Shown piece by piece: positions 34,177-42,770 of a DNA stretch of 64,000 bases. The notes under the pieces were generated by a model. It did no database searches, was not told where the DNA came from, and worked only from the letters and a program-made list of their open reading frames with translations. Source of the DNA: Phenylobacterium sp. CCH9-H3 (GTDB lineage: Bacteria > Pseudomonadota > Alphaproteobacteria > Caulobacterales > Caulobacteraceae). Position 1 is the stretch's first letter. Every line of letters begins with the position of its first letter. The DNA is taken from the NCBI RefSeq assembly GCF_001557235.1, contig NZ_LSJI01000093.1, positions 1 through 64,000 on the forward strand, in the 5' to 3' direction. The translations under genes and the position numbers were made by a program.

Positions 34177-34325
34177 CGTGTCCCTCGCTGGCTCCAACGC
34201 TTGTGATGCCATCGGCGCCTGTGGGGGTCCAGGGCATGGCCGCCGTCCGCCGTGGCCGCTCGGCGCACGTCGAATCTGCTGAGAACTAGCGGCGGCATGC
34301 GACAGATTTGGAACACGCCCGCCGG

Positions 34326-35678
34326 TCAGTCCTCGGCGATCTCGCTGGTGCGCCGGGTTTCGGGCATGCGCAGGTAGGCGAAGAGCGACAGGGCGATCAT
34401 GCCGGTGACGTACCAATAGAAGCCGCGTTCCAGCCCCACGCTTTTGAACCACAGGGCGACGTATTCGGCCGTGCCGCCGAAGACGGCGTTGGCCAGGGCG
34501 TAGGGCAGGGCGACGCCCAAGGCCCGGATGTGGGCGGGGAACAGCTCGGCCTTCACGACGGCGTTGATGGCCGTATAGCCGGTGACGATCAGCAGGGCGG
34601 CCAGTACCAGCAGGAACGCCGTGAACGAGTTGTCGGCCTGTTCCAGCAGCCGGAAGATCGGATAGGTGCCCAGGGCGCCCAGCGTCCCGAACGCGATCAG
34701 CAGCGGCTTGCGGCCGATCCGGTCGGACATCCAGCCGGCCAGCGGCTGGATCAGCATGAAGACGAACAGCGCCGCGGCCGTGACCTCGGTGGCGGCCTCG
34801 CGGCTGAAGCCGGAGGTGTTGACCAGGAATTTCTGCATGTAGGTGGAATAGGCGTAGAAGGCCAAGGTGCCGCCGGCGGTCAGCGCGATGACCAGGAACG
34901 CCTGCCGGGGATAATGCCGGAACAGGATCCAGCCGCTGGAGCCCAGGCTGGCGGTCGCCTTCACGTTCTGGAAGCTCTCGGTCTCCACGAGGCCCCGGCG
35001 GATGTAGAAGACGGCGATGGCCAGCGCCCCGCCGATCCCGAACGGGATGCGCCATCCCCAGCCTTCCAGGTCCGCCGCCGGCAGGACGGACTGGAGCACC
35101 AGCAGGACGCAGAGCGCGAGCAGTTGGCCCGAGATCAGGGTCACGTACTGGAAGCTGGAGAAGAAGCCGCGGCGGTCGCGGCCGGCCATTTCGGACAGAT
35201 AGGTGGCGGAGGCGCCGTACTCGCCGCCCACCGACAGGCCCTGCAGCAGGCGGGCGAAGAGGAGGATCAGCGGCGCTACGGCGCCCGCCTGCTCATAGGT
35301 CGGCGCGACGGCGATGGTCAGCGAGCCGAGGCACATCAGCGTCACCGACAGGGTCAGCCCCGCCTTGCGGCCCTTGCGGTCGGCGTAGACCCCCATGACC
35401 CAGGCGCCCAGGGGGCGGACGATGAAGCCCACCGCGAAGACTGCCGCCGCGCTCAGGAGCTGGGCCGTCGGATCGTCGGAGGGAAAGAAGGCTGGCGCGA
35501 AATAGAGGGTGAAGGCCGAGTAGACGTACCAGTCGTACCACTCCACCAGGTTGCCGGTGGAGCCGCCGATGATGGACTTCAGGCGCCGACCGCCCGCCAA
35601 GGATTCCGACACCGCCACCCCACTCCCGACCACATGCTCTCGACGACTTGAACGGGCGGGCGCCTCACTTTCCGCCAT
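34326..35678 (-). CDS. MHS-family MFS permease (KgtP/ProP-like)
   Basis: 450 residues from ATG 35678; an upstream in-frame start at 35717 adds 13 basic residues. The family block GNLVEWYDWYVYSAFTLYFA lies in helix 1. The loop 2-3 has GAWVMGVYADRKGRKAGL, and the second half has GWMSDRIGRKPLL. It is a 12-helix proton symporter of the metabolite:H+ group, whose members carry oxoglutarate, citrate, proline/betaine or shikimate. A betaine- or choline-like substrate would fit the phospholipase nearby, but that is speculation. Confidence 0.87.
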   Translation of the reverse strand: MAESEAPARSSRREHVVGSGVAVSESLAGGRRLKSIIGGSTGNLVEWYDWYVYSAFTLYFAPAFFPSDDPTAQLLSAAAVFAVGFIVRPLGAWVMGVYADRKGRKAGLTLSVTLMCLGSLTIAVAPTYEQAGAVAPLILLFARLLQGLSVGGEYGASATYLSEMAGRDRRGFFSSFQYVTLISGQLLALCVLLVLQSVLPAADLEGWGWRIPFGIGGALAIAVFYIRRGLVETESFQNVKATASLGSSGWILFRHYPRQAFLVIALTAGGTLAFYAYSTYMQKFLVNTSGFSREAATEVTAAALFVFMLIQPLAGWMSDRIGRKPLLIAFGTLGALGTYPIFRLLEQADNSFTAFLLVLAALLIVTGYTAINAVVKAELFPAHIRALGVALPYALANAVFGGTAEYVALWFKSVGLERGFYWYVTGMIALSLFAYLRMPETRRTSEIAED

Positions 35679-35795
35679 CCGGCGCCCGCGCTTTCGCCGT
35701 GCGCGAGGGATACGCAAGGGAACCCTAGACGACGCCTCGCAAGCATGCGCCGATTGTCACATCGGTGTCGTGAAGGCGCTGATGGGGGGCCGGAT

Positions 35796-36386
35796 ATGAG
35801 CGAGCTTCTCGTTCGCCTGGAATGGTTCAAGGCCGTGGTGCTGCCGCACGAGGCGGCGGTCCGCGCGCGCCTGAAGCGGATCTGCCCGCCGGGGTTCGAC
35901 GTCGACAACCTGGTGGCCGAAAGCCTGGCGCGCGCCTACCAGGCGCCGGAGTTCGGCCGGGTCACCGCCGGGCGCGCCTATCTGTTCACGGTGGCGCGGA
36001 ACCTGCTGATCGACACCCTGCGGCGCGAGACCATCGTGTCATTGGACTTCGTGGCCGACCTGGACGTGCTGCGGTCAGACGAGGCGGCCGTGGAGCGGCA
36101 GCTGCAGGCTCGCGACGAACTGCGCTGGTTGCAGGCGGTGGTCGAGCGCCTCCCGACCCAGGCGCGTAAGGTGTTCCTGCTCCGCAGGGTGCACGATCTT
36201 TCGCTTGCCACCATAGCGGGACAGATGAGCTTGTCCGTTTCAACGGTCGAGAAGCATCTTGCCAAGGCGCTGAAGCTGGTGGCCGAGGCGTTGGCGGAAC
36301 GTGAGGATCACGAGCTTGGGCGAACAGCCCCACGAGAGCTGCGACCGGCGGGCGACAGACGAACAGGCGGCCGCCTACGTCGCTAA
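35796..36386 (+). CDS. FecI-like ECF sigma factor
   Basis: 196 residues with GGGGGGCCGGAT before the ATG. Region 2 includes DVDNLVAESLARAYQAPEF and FTVARNLLIDTLRRE. Region 4 includes LPTQARKVFLLRRVHDLSLATIAGQM and SLSVSTVEKHLAKAL. It is the sigma factor of a FecI/FecR/FecA-type surface-signalling system that turns on the receptor operon when the receptor is occupied. Its 3' end overlaps the FecR gene by 86 bases. Confidence 0.9.
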   Translation: MSELLVRLEWFKAVVLPHEAAVRARLKRICPPGFDVDNLVAESLARAYQAPEFGRVTAGRAYLFTVARNLLIDTLRRETIVSLDFVADLDVLRSDEAAVERQLQARDELRWLQAVVERLPTQARKVFLLRRVHDLSLATIAGQMSLSVSTVEKHLAKALKLVAEALAEREDHELGRTAPRELRPAGDRRTGGRLRR

Positions 36387-37308
36387 GCTCGCCTGTGGGG
36401 TCAGTCCCCAGGAGCGCCAGGACATCTATGCATGGGTGGCGGCCGATCCCCGCCACGCTGTGGCGTTCGCACGTATGGAGGCCGCCTGGGACGCCTCGGC
36501 CCGCCTGCGCGCCGCGCCGCCGCCCTTGGAGATTGCGTCCGCGACGCCGCGTGCGGCCGGCAGGCCCGACCGGCGGCGGCTGATGTTCGGCGGGCTGGCT
36601 GCGGCCGGCGCGGCGGTCGCCGCCACGGTGGGCTGGCGCCTGCTCGACAATGTGGACCTGTATCGCACCGGCGTGGGCGAGCGGCGTGTGGTGGCGCTGC
36701 GGGACGGGTCCAGCGTGACGCTGAACACCGCCTCCACGGTCGAGGTCGCATACACGGACGCGGAGCGGCGCGTGCGGCTGGTGCGCGGCGAGGCGCTGTT
36801 CGATGTCGCCCATGACGCCGCGCGCCCCTTCCTGGTGGACGCCGGCTCCGCGCGGTTCCGGGCCCTCGGCACGGCGTTCAACGTGCGACTCCGGCCCGAC
36901 GTGGTCGAGCTGACGGTCACCGAGGGCGTGGTCGGGGTCGTGGCGCGGGAAGGGGAGGTCAAGGCCCCGCCCGCGGCCAGGATCGCGGCGGGCGGGGGCG
37001 CCATCGTGCGGTCGGGCGCCGTCGCGCCAACTGCGCTGGACGGGCAGCACCTGCGCCAGCGTACGGCCTGGCAGGAGGGCGTGCTCGAGTTCGACGGCGA
37101 GTCGCTTGCGCAGGTCGTGGGCGAATTCAACCGCTACCGGCGTCAGCCTATCGTCATCGGCGACGCGCGTCTGGAGTCCCTGCGCATCGGCGGCCGCTTC
37201 GAGGTGGACGAGGCCGACAAGTTCCTGGCCGCCCTGACCAGCAGCTTTCCGATCGAGGTGATCGAGACCGCGGACGGCGGCGTCCTGCTGGTGGAAAGGT
37301 CGAGCTGA
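36301..37308 (+). CDS. FecR-like anti-sigma factor / signal transducer
   Basis: 335 residues from GTG 36301; TTG 36316 with GAGGAT upstream is an alternative start. The cytoplasmic N-terminal FecR_N part reads DEQAAAYVAKLACGVSPQE...AWVAADPRHAVAFARMEAAW. A single membrane helix (LMFGGLAAAGAAVAATVGW) follows, then the FecR domain (GVGERRVVALRDGSSVTLNTAS...RGEALFDVAHD) and a C-terminal DUF4974 secretin-like domain. It relays the receptor signal to the sigma factor. The long overlap with that gene gives strict coupling. Confidence 0.9.
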   Translation: MRITSLGEQPHESCDRRATDEQAAAYVAKLACGVSPQERQDIYAWVAADPRHAVAFARMEAAWDASARLRAAPPPLEIASATPRAAGRPDRRRLMFGGLAAAGAAVAATVGWRLLDNVDLYRTGVGERRVVALRDGSSVTLNTASTVEVAYTDAERRVRLVRGEALFDVAHDAARPFLVDAGSARFRALGTAFNVRLRPDVVELTVTEGVVGVVAREGEVKAPPAARIAAGGGAIVRSGAVAPTALDGQHLRQRTAWQEGVLEFDGESLAQVVGEFNRYRRQPIVIGDARLESLRIGGRFEVDEADKFLAALTSSFPIEVIETADGGVLLVERSS

Positions 37309-37390
37309 CGATTTTTTCGCCGCCTGATGGCGGTGGCGCGAACCCCGTCCGTTCGGATGGGTAGCTGGATGCACCCGGGGGGCCTCGCAT

Positions 37391-40174
37391 ATGCTGCTGA
37401 AATCCAATCTTCTTGCGTGGGCCTCGCCCGTCGCCGCGTTCGTCGCCCTGGCCGCGGCGCCGGCCGCGGCCCAGGACACGGTGGCGAACTTCGACATCGC
37501 CGCCCAGCCGATGCAGGGGGCGCTGAACGCGCTCTCGGCTCAGTCTGGGGTGCGGCTGCTGTACCCCTACGACCGGGTCTCGGGCCTGATCTCTCCGGCG
37601 GTGCGTGGGCGGATGGCGACCCGCTCGGCGCTGGGTCAGATCATCGCCGGCTCGCCGCTCCGGGTGGCCATGGCCCAGAAGGACCTGATCGCGCTTTCGG
37701 CGTCGGCGCCGCCCGCCTCGCTGATCCGGACGGCTTCGGCCGGTCCCGTCTATGCGACGGCGACCGCGCTGGCCGTGCAGGATGAGAGCGCCGGCGCGCC
37801 GGCCGCGCCGACGGCGCTGGACGAGCTGGTCGTCACGGGCGCCCGCGGCGCGCCGCGCACCGTGACCGACAGCCCGACGCCGATCGACGTGCTGAGCGCG
37901 GCGGACCTCGAGAAGACCGGCCGCGCCGGCGCCTTCCAGGCCCTGCAGACGCTGGTCCCGTCCTTCAACCTGCCGGCTCGCGCCGGCGGCGGTACGTCGA
38001 CGGTGATCGCCACCGGCGGCCTGCGCGGCCTCAACCCGGACCAGACGCTGGTGCTGGTGAACGGCAAGCGCCGCCACAAGACCTCGCTGATCAACTCGGT
38101 GTCGTCGCTCTACAACGGCTCGGTCCCGGCGGACCTGGACCACATCCCGGTGCCGGCCATCGGGCGGATCGAGGTGCTGCGCGATGGCGCCGCGGCCCAG
38201 TACGGATCGGACGCCATCGCCGGCGTCATCAACATCATCCTGCGCGAGACCGAAGGCGGCTTCGTCAGCGGCAGTTTCGGCCAGAACTTCGACCGCAGCG
38301 ACGGAGCGCTGTGGCAGTTCCAGGCCAACTACGGCTCCAGCATCGGGGAGCAGGGCTTCCTGAACCTGTCGCTGGCCAGCAAGAGCCAGGAGCTGTCGAA
38401 CCGCGCCATTCCGGTGGCCTCGACGGTCCAACTCTACCCGCGCATCAACGGCCAGCCCGACCCGCGCGAGCTGACCGCCGACCGGCTGGTCACCAAGAAC
38501 TCCGGCGTCCTGCCGCAGGAGAGCATCAGCTTCGGCTACAACGGCCGCTACGACCTGGACGGCGGCGTCCAGCTCTATTCGTTCGGCACGTTCAGCCGGC
38601 GTCTGTCCGATCTGCCCTTCACGTTCCGCTCGCCGAACAACGTCAACACCCTGCCCCAGATCTACCCGGAGGGCTTCCGCCCGAACCTGGTGATCCGCGA
38701 ACGCGACTTCGAAGTCGCGCTCGGCGCCCGGGGCGAGCTCAGCGGCTGGTCGTGGGACGTCTCCACCACCTACGGCTACAACCGGGCGCGCGAGAACACC
38801 TCCAACACCCTGAACGCCAGCCTCGGGCCGACCAGCCCGACGGTCTTCTACGTGGGCCAGCTCAAATCGACCGAGTGGGTGAACTCGCTGGACGTGACCC
38901 GGCCGTTCGAGCTTGAGGGCGCCGGCCAGCTGCAGGTTTCCTTCGGCGCCCAGCACCGCCGCGAGACCTATTCGGTCGGCGCGGGCGAGCCGCTCAGCTA
39001 CGCGGCGGGGACCTATGTGATCCCAGCGGGCCAACCGTTCGCCGGCCAGCGTCCGCAGACCGGCGCCCAGGCCACACCCGGCTTCCAGCCGTCCGACGCC
39101 AGCAAGTCGCACCGCAACAACTTCGCGGGCTATGTGGAGCTGGGTTGGGAGGCGAGCGACCGGCTCTTCCTGGGCGCCGCCGCGCGCTATGAGGACTATT
39201 CCGACAGCTCGGGCGACACTCTGGTCGGCAAGCTGAACGCCCGCTTCGAGCTGACCGACTGGCTGGCCGTCCGCGGCGCGGTCTCCACCGGCTTCCGGGC
39301 CCCCGGCCTGGCGCAGCAGAACTACGCCGCCAGCTCCAGCCAGTTCCGACTCGTGAACGGCGTCCTCGACCTGCTGCAGATCAAGACCTTGCCGGTGGGC
39401 TCGCCCGAAGCCATCGCCCTGGGCGCCGAGCCGTTGAAGCCCGAGGAGTCCACCAACTACAGCGTCGGCCTGACGCTGGAGCCGATGTCGAACCTGGCGA
39501 TCACCGTCGACGCCTACCGCATCGAGGTGGACAAGCGGATCGCCATCACCAGCACCCTGACCGGGACCGCCGTCTCGAACATCCTGATCGCCAATGGCCT
39601 GCCGGGCTCGCTGAGCGCCCAGTACTACACCAACGCCATCGACACGCGGACGGATGGCGTCGACATCGTGGCCACCTACCGCGCAGACCTGGGCGACTGG
39701 GGCAGCCTGCGGGCTACCGCGGGCTACAACTGGAACGACACGGACATCACCGGGATCATCCCGAACCCGCCGGAGCTCAGCGCGCTGGGTCCGACGTTCG
39801 TGCTCTTCGACCGGTTGAGCCAGGGCTACCTGACCCGGGCGTTCCCGAAGGACAAGATCGCGCTGTCGGCCACCTGGACCTGGAACGACCTGACCCTCAA
39901 CGGCCGCGCCACCCGGTTCGGCAAGTACTTCATCCAGCAGAACGCCGTCGCCAACGACCGGGCCTACGGCGCCGAATGGATCGTCGACCTGGAGCTCGCC
40001 TACAAGCTGCCCTACCGCGTGACCGTGGCGGTGGGGGCCAACAATCTGTTCAACAACTACCCGGACGCCAACGGCATCTTCAACGCCAACACCGGCGCAG
40101 GCCAGTATCCCGGCACCTCGCCGATCGGCTTCACCGGCGGGTCCTACTACGGAAGGGTTCAATGGGAATTCTGA
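37391..40174 (+). CDS. FecA-type TonB-dependent transducer
   Basis: 927 residues with GGGGGG upstream. The signal peptide is followed by an STN domain (VANFDIAAQPMQGALNALSA...GVRLLYPY...ALGQIIAGSPLRVAM), which contacts FecR. Next come a TonB box region (LDELVVTGARGAPRTVTDSP), the plug (GLRGLNPDQTLVLVNGKRRH, RIEVLRDGAAAQYGSDAIAG) and a barrel ending in YYGRVQWEF. The plug and barrel resemble the TBDR at 45970-48444, so the two are paralogues, but only this one has STN. It overlaps the acylase gene by 13 bases. The ligand is probably the acylase substrate or product. Confidence 0.93.
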   Translation: MLLKSNLLAWASPVAAFVALAAAPAAAQDTVANFDIAAQPMQGALNALSAQSGVRLLYPYDRVSGLISPAVRGRMATRSALGQIIAGSPLRVAMAQKDLIALSASAPPASLIRTASAGPVYATATALAVQDESAGAPAAPTALDELVVTGARGAPRTVTDSPTPIDVLSAADLEKTGRAGAFQALQTLVPSFNLPARAGGGTSTVIATGGLRGLNPDQTLVLVNGKRRHKTSLINSVSSLYNGSVPADLDHIPVPAIGRIEVLRDGAAAQYGSDAIAGVINIILRETEGGFVSGSFGQNFDRSDGALWQFQANYGSSIGEQGFLNLSLASKSQELSNRAIPVASTVQLYPRINGQPDPRELTADRLVTKNSGVLPQESISFGYNGRYDLDGGVQLYSFGTFSRRLSDLPFTFRSPNNVNTLPQIYPEGFRPNLVIRERDFEVALGARGELSGWSWDVSTTYGYNRARENTSNTLNASLGPTSPTVFYVGQLKSTEWVNSLDVTRPFELEGAGQLQVSFGAQHRRETYSVGAGEPLSYAAGTYVIPAGQPFAGQRPQTGAQATPGFQPSDASKSHRNNFAGYVELGWEASDRLFLGAAARYEDYSDSSGDTLVGKLNARFELTDWLAVRGAVSTGFRAPGLAQQNYAASSSQFRLVNGVLDLLQIKTLPVGSPEAIALGAEPLKPEESTNYSVGLTLEPMSNLAITVDAYRIEVDKRIAITSTLTGTAVSNILIANGLPGSLSAQYYTNAIDTRTDGVDIVATYRADLGDWGSLRATAGYNWNDTDITGIIPNPPELSALGPTFVLFDRLSQGYLTRAFPKDKIALSATWTWNDLTLNGRATRFGKYFIQQNAVANDRAYGAEWIVDLELAYKLPYRVTVAVGANNLFNNYPDANGIFNANTGAGQYPGTSPIGFTGGSYYGRVQWEF

Positions 40175-42240
40175 AGCCGCTCATCGCCGCGGGCCTGGCT
40201 GCCGGCGTCCTCGCCGCGCCGGCGTTGTCGGTCGCGGCGCCCCGGGGCGAGATCCTGTTCGACAGCTACGGGGTCCCGCACATCTACGGAAAGGACGAGG
40301 CCGCGGTCTTCTACGGCTTCGGCTACGCCACGGCGAAGAACCATGGGAACGTGGTCGTGAAGCTGTACGGCCAGGCTCGTGGCCGCGCCGCCGAATACTG
40401 GGGACCGGCCGAGATCGAGTCCGACAAGTGGGTGATCGCCAACGGCGTCTACGAGCGCGCCAAGGCCTGGTACGCCCAGGAGCCGGCCAGCTTCCGCGCC
40501 AACCTCGACGCCTTCGCCGAGGGAATGAACGCCTACGCCAAGGCCCACCCGGACAAGCTCGATCCGTCGATGCTCCAGGTCTTCCCGATCACTGGCGTGG
40601 ACGTCATGGCGCACGGCCACCGGCTGATGAACTACGTCTATGTGGCGCCCCAGGGCCGGACCATGGGAGCCAACGCCGACGCCGGCTCGAACGCCTGGGC
40701 GGTGATGCCCAAGAAGTCGGCCAGCGGGAACACCATGCTGCTGGCCAACCCACACCTGCCGTGGGCGCCCAGCCAGCTCACCTATTTCGAGGCCGACCTG
40801 AACGGGCCGGGCTTCAAGATGTATGGCGCGACCCAGGTGGGACTGCCCGTCCTGCGCTTCGCCTTCAACGACCGGATGGGCTTCACCAACACGGTCAACG
40901 GCGTGCTGGGCGCCACGAATTATGAGCTGAAGCTGGCGGACGGCGGCTATCTGTTCGACGGCAAGGTGCGGCCCTTCGAGACCCGGACCGCCAGCCTCAA
41001 GGTCCGACAGCCGGACGGCACGCTCGCGACCCAGACCCTGGAGCTGCGTTCATCCGTCCACGGCCCGGTCTTCGCCCGCGCGGACGGCAAGACGGTGGCG
41101 GTGAAGGTGGCCGGCCTCGATCGCCCCGGCGGCCTTCGCCAGTACTGGGACATGGGCAAGTCGAAGAGCTTCGCCGAATACCAGTCGGTCATGAAGCGCC
41201 TGCAGGTGCCCTCCTTCAACATCGTCTACGGCGACAAGGAAGGGCACGTTCAGTACCTCTACAACGGCATCCTGCCCAAGCACCCGGATGGCAACGTCGC
41301 CAAGTGGGCTGGGCTGGTTCCCGGCGATACCTCCGCCACCCTGTGGACCGAGACGCATCCTTACGAGGACCTGCCCAAGGTCATCGATCCGCCCAGCGGC
41401 TACGTCCAGAACTCCAACGACCCGCCCTGGGTGTCGACCTGGCCCCAGGCGATCCACGCCAAGGACTATCCCGCCTACATGGCCAACAACGGGCCGATGT
41501 CGCTGCGCGCGCAGCACTCGTCCCACCTGATGGCCGATTCGCCGAAGATCACCTTCGACGACTTCGTGGCGCGCAAGCTGAGCGACCACGTGCTGATGAC
41601 CGACCGGGTCCTGGACGAACTCCTCGCCGCCGCGGCGCAGAGCAGCGATCCGGAGGTGCTGGAGGCCGCGGCGGTGCTCAAGGCCTGGGACCGCACCGTG
41701 ACCGCCGACGCCAAGGGCGCCCTGCTGTTCGAAGCCTGGGCCCGTAAGTTCGCCGGTCCCACCTACATCAGCGACGCCAACTACCGGGTCCGCTGGGATC
41801 CCGAGAAGCCCATCGACACGCCCTATGGCCTCAAGGACCCGGCCCAGGCGGTGGCGATGCTGAAGGCGGCCGTGCAGGAGGCCAAGGCCAGCTACGGCGC
41901 CATCGACCGGCCGTTCGGCGAGGTCTCGCGCTTTGCCCTGGGCAAGGTGGACCTCCCCGGCAGCGGCGGCTTCGGCAACACCGGCGTCTTCCACGTGATG
42001 ACCTGGAGCCCGCTCAAGGACGGCAAGCGCACGCCGGTCCATGGCGAGACCTGGATGTCGATGGTGGAATTCTCGACGCCCATCAAGGCCGTGGGCCTGA
42101 TGAGCTACGGCAACTCGACCCAGCCCGGCTCGCCGCATCGCAGCGACCAGCTGGAACACCTGTCGAAGAAGACCTTCCGGACCCTGTGGACCACCCGCGC
42201 CGAGGTCGAGAAGCACGTGGAAGAGCGGGTCGCCTACTAG
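40162..42240 (+). CDS. Secreted penicillin-acylase-family Ntn hydrolase
   Basis: 692 residues with GGAAGGG upstream. The signal peptide is LIAAGLAAGVLAAPALSVAA. The alpha-subunit region is followed by the autocleavage site NADAGSNAWAVMPKKSASG, where Ser176 becomes the N-terminal nucleophile of the beta subunit. Beta-subunit blocks include LLANPHLPWAPSQLTYFEAD and the conserved FNIVYGDKEGHVQYLYNG. Related enzymes cleave acyl chains from homoserine lactones, lipopeptides or siderophores such as pyoverdine (PvdQ). Its start lies within the end of the signalling receptor gene, so it acts with that uptake system. Confidence 0.9.
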   Translation: MGILKPLIAAGLAAGVLAAPALSVAAPRGEILFDSYGVPHIYGKDEAAVFYGFGYATAKNHGNVVVKLYGQARGRAAEYWGPAEIESDKWVIANGVYERAKAWYAQEPASFRANLDAFAEGMNAYAKAHPDKLDPSMLQVFPITGVDVMAHGHRLMNYVYVAPQGRTMGANADAGSNAWAVMPKKSASGNTMLLANPHLPWAPSQLTYFEADLNGPGFKMYGATQVGLPVLRFAFNDRMGFTNTVNGVLGATNYELKLADGGYLFDGKVRPFETRTASLKVRQPDGTLATQTLELRSSVHGPVFARADGKTVAVKVAGLDRPGGLRQYWDMGKSKSFAEYQSVMKRLQVPSFNIVYGDKEGHVQYLYNGILPKHPDGNVAKWAGLVPGDTSATLWTETHPYEDLPKVIDPPSGYVQNSNDPPWVSTWPQAIHAKDYPAYMANNGPMSLRAQHSSHLMADSPKITFDDFVARKLSDHVLMTDRVLDELLAAAAQSSDPEVLEAAAVLKAWDRTVTADAKGALLFEAWARKFAGPTYISDANYRVRWDPEKPIDTPYGLKDPAQAVAMLKAAVQEAKASYGAIDRPFGEVSRFALGKVDLPGSGGFGNTGVFHVMTWSPLKDGKRTPVHGETWMSMVEFSTPIKAVGLMSYGNSTQPGSPHRSDQLEHLSKKTFRTLWTTRAEVEKHVEERVAY

Positions 42241-42271
42241 TTTCGCATCACCCTTCGAGAGGACGCCCAAG

Positions 42272-42763
42272 ATGAACATGCGCGCGATCGTTGCAGGCCT
42301 GGCGGTGAGCGCCGCCCTGCTGGCCGCCCCGGCCCTGGCCCACCCCGTCGATGGCGCCTGGAAGGAGCAGCACAACGACACCCCCGGCATCACCACCCCG
42401 GCGAACTTCAAGCTGACGATCTGGATGAAGGTGGAGGGCGATACGCTCCACTATCACTCGGAAAACACGACCCAGCCGGACAAGCCCTACATCAGCGACC
42501 ACGTCTCGACGCTGGACGGGAAGGTGGCGCCGTTCCCTAACCAGACCCGCTTCAACGAGATCTCGACCCTGCTGACCGAGCCGCATGAACTGCAGATCCT
42601 AAAGATGAAGGACGGTGACGTGATCGCCGGCGAATTCTGGACCTTCAGCAAGGACGGCAAGACGGCCGTGCGCCGGGGCATCGGCAAGAGCCCGGAAGGC
42701 AAGTCGCGCGCCTACCAGGAGCACTTCGTAAAGGTCACGGACGAGCCGAAGTACAAGAAGTAG
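42272..42763 (+). CDS. Secreted protein of unknown function
   Basis: 163 residues. A clear signal peptide (AIVAGLAVSAALLAAPALAHP) precedes a ~140-residue domain with alternating beta-like segments (TIWMKVEGDTLHYHSENTTQ; DGDVIAGEFWTFSKDGKTAV), resembling small periplasmic lipocalin-like proteins, but no family is claimed. It starts 32 bases after the acylase gene, with GAGAGGA upstream, so it is the last gene of that operon. It is convergent with the amidohydrolase gene, 7 bases away. Confidence 0.75.
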   Translation: MNMRAIVAGLAVSAALLAAPALAHPVDGAWKEQHNDTPGITTPANFKLTIWMKVEGDTLHYHSENTTQPDKPYISDHVSTLDGKVAPFPNQTRFNEISTLLTEPHELQILKMKDGDVIAGEFWTFSKDGKTAVRRGIGKSPEGKSRAYQEHFVKVTDEPKYKK

Positions 42764-42770
42764 CGGCGGC

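Noticed and set aside
33274..35055. 593-codon minus-strand frame joining RpiR with upstream sequence
   Set aside because: The upstream part is the MHS permease gene in the wrong frame. The RpiR protein has its own start and ribosome binding site at 34176.
37154..40162. 1002-codon minus-strand open frame opposite the FecA-type receptor
   Set aside because: Antisense shadow of a firm TBDR, with no motif and no ribosome binding site.
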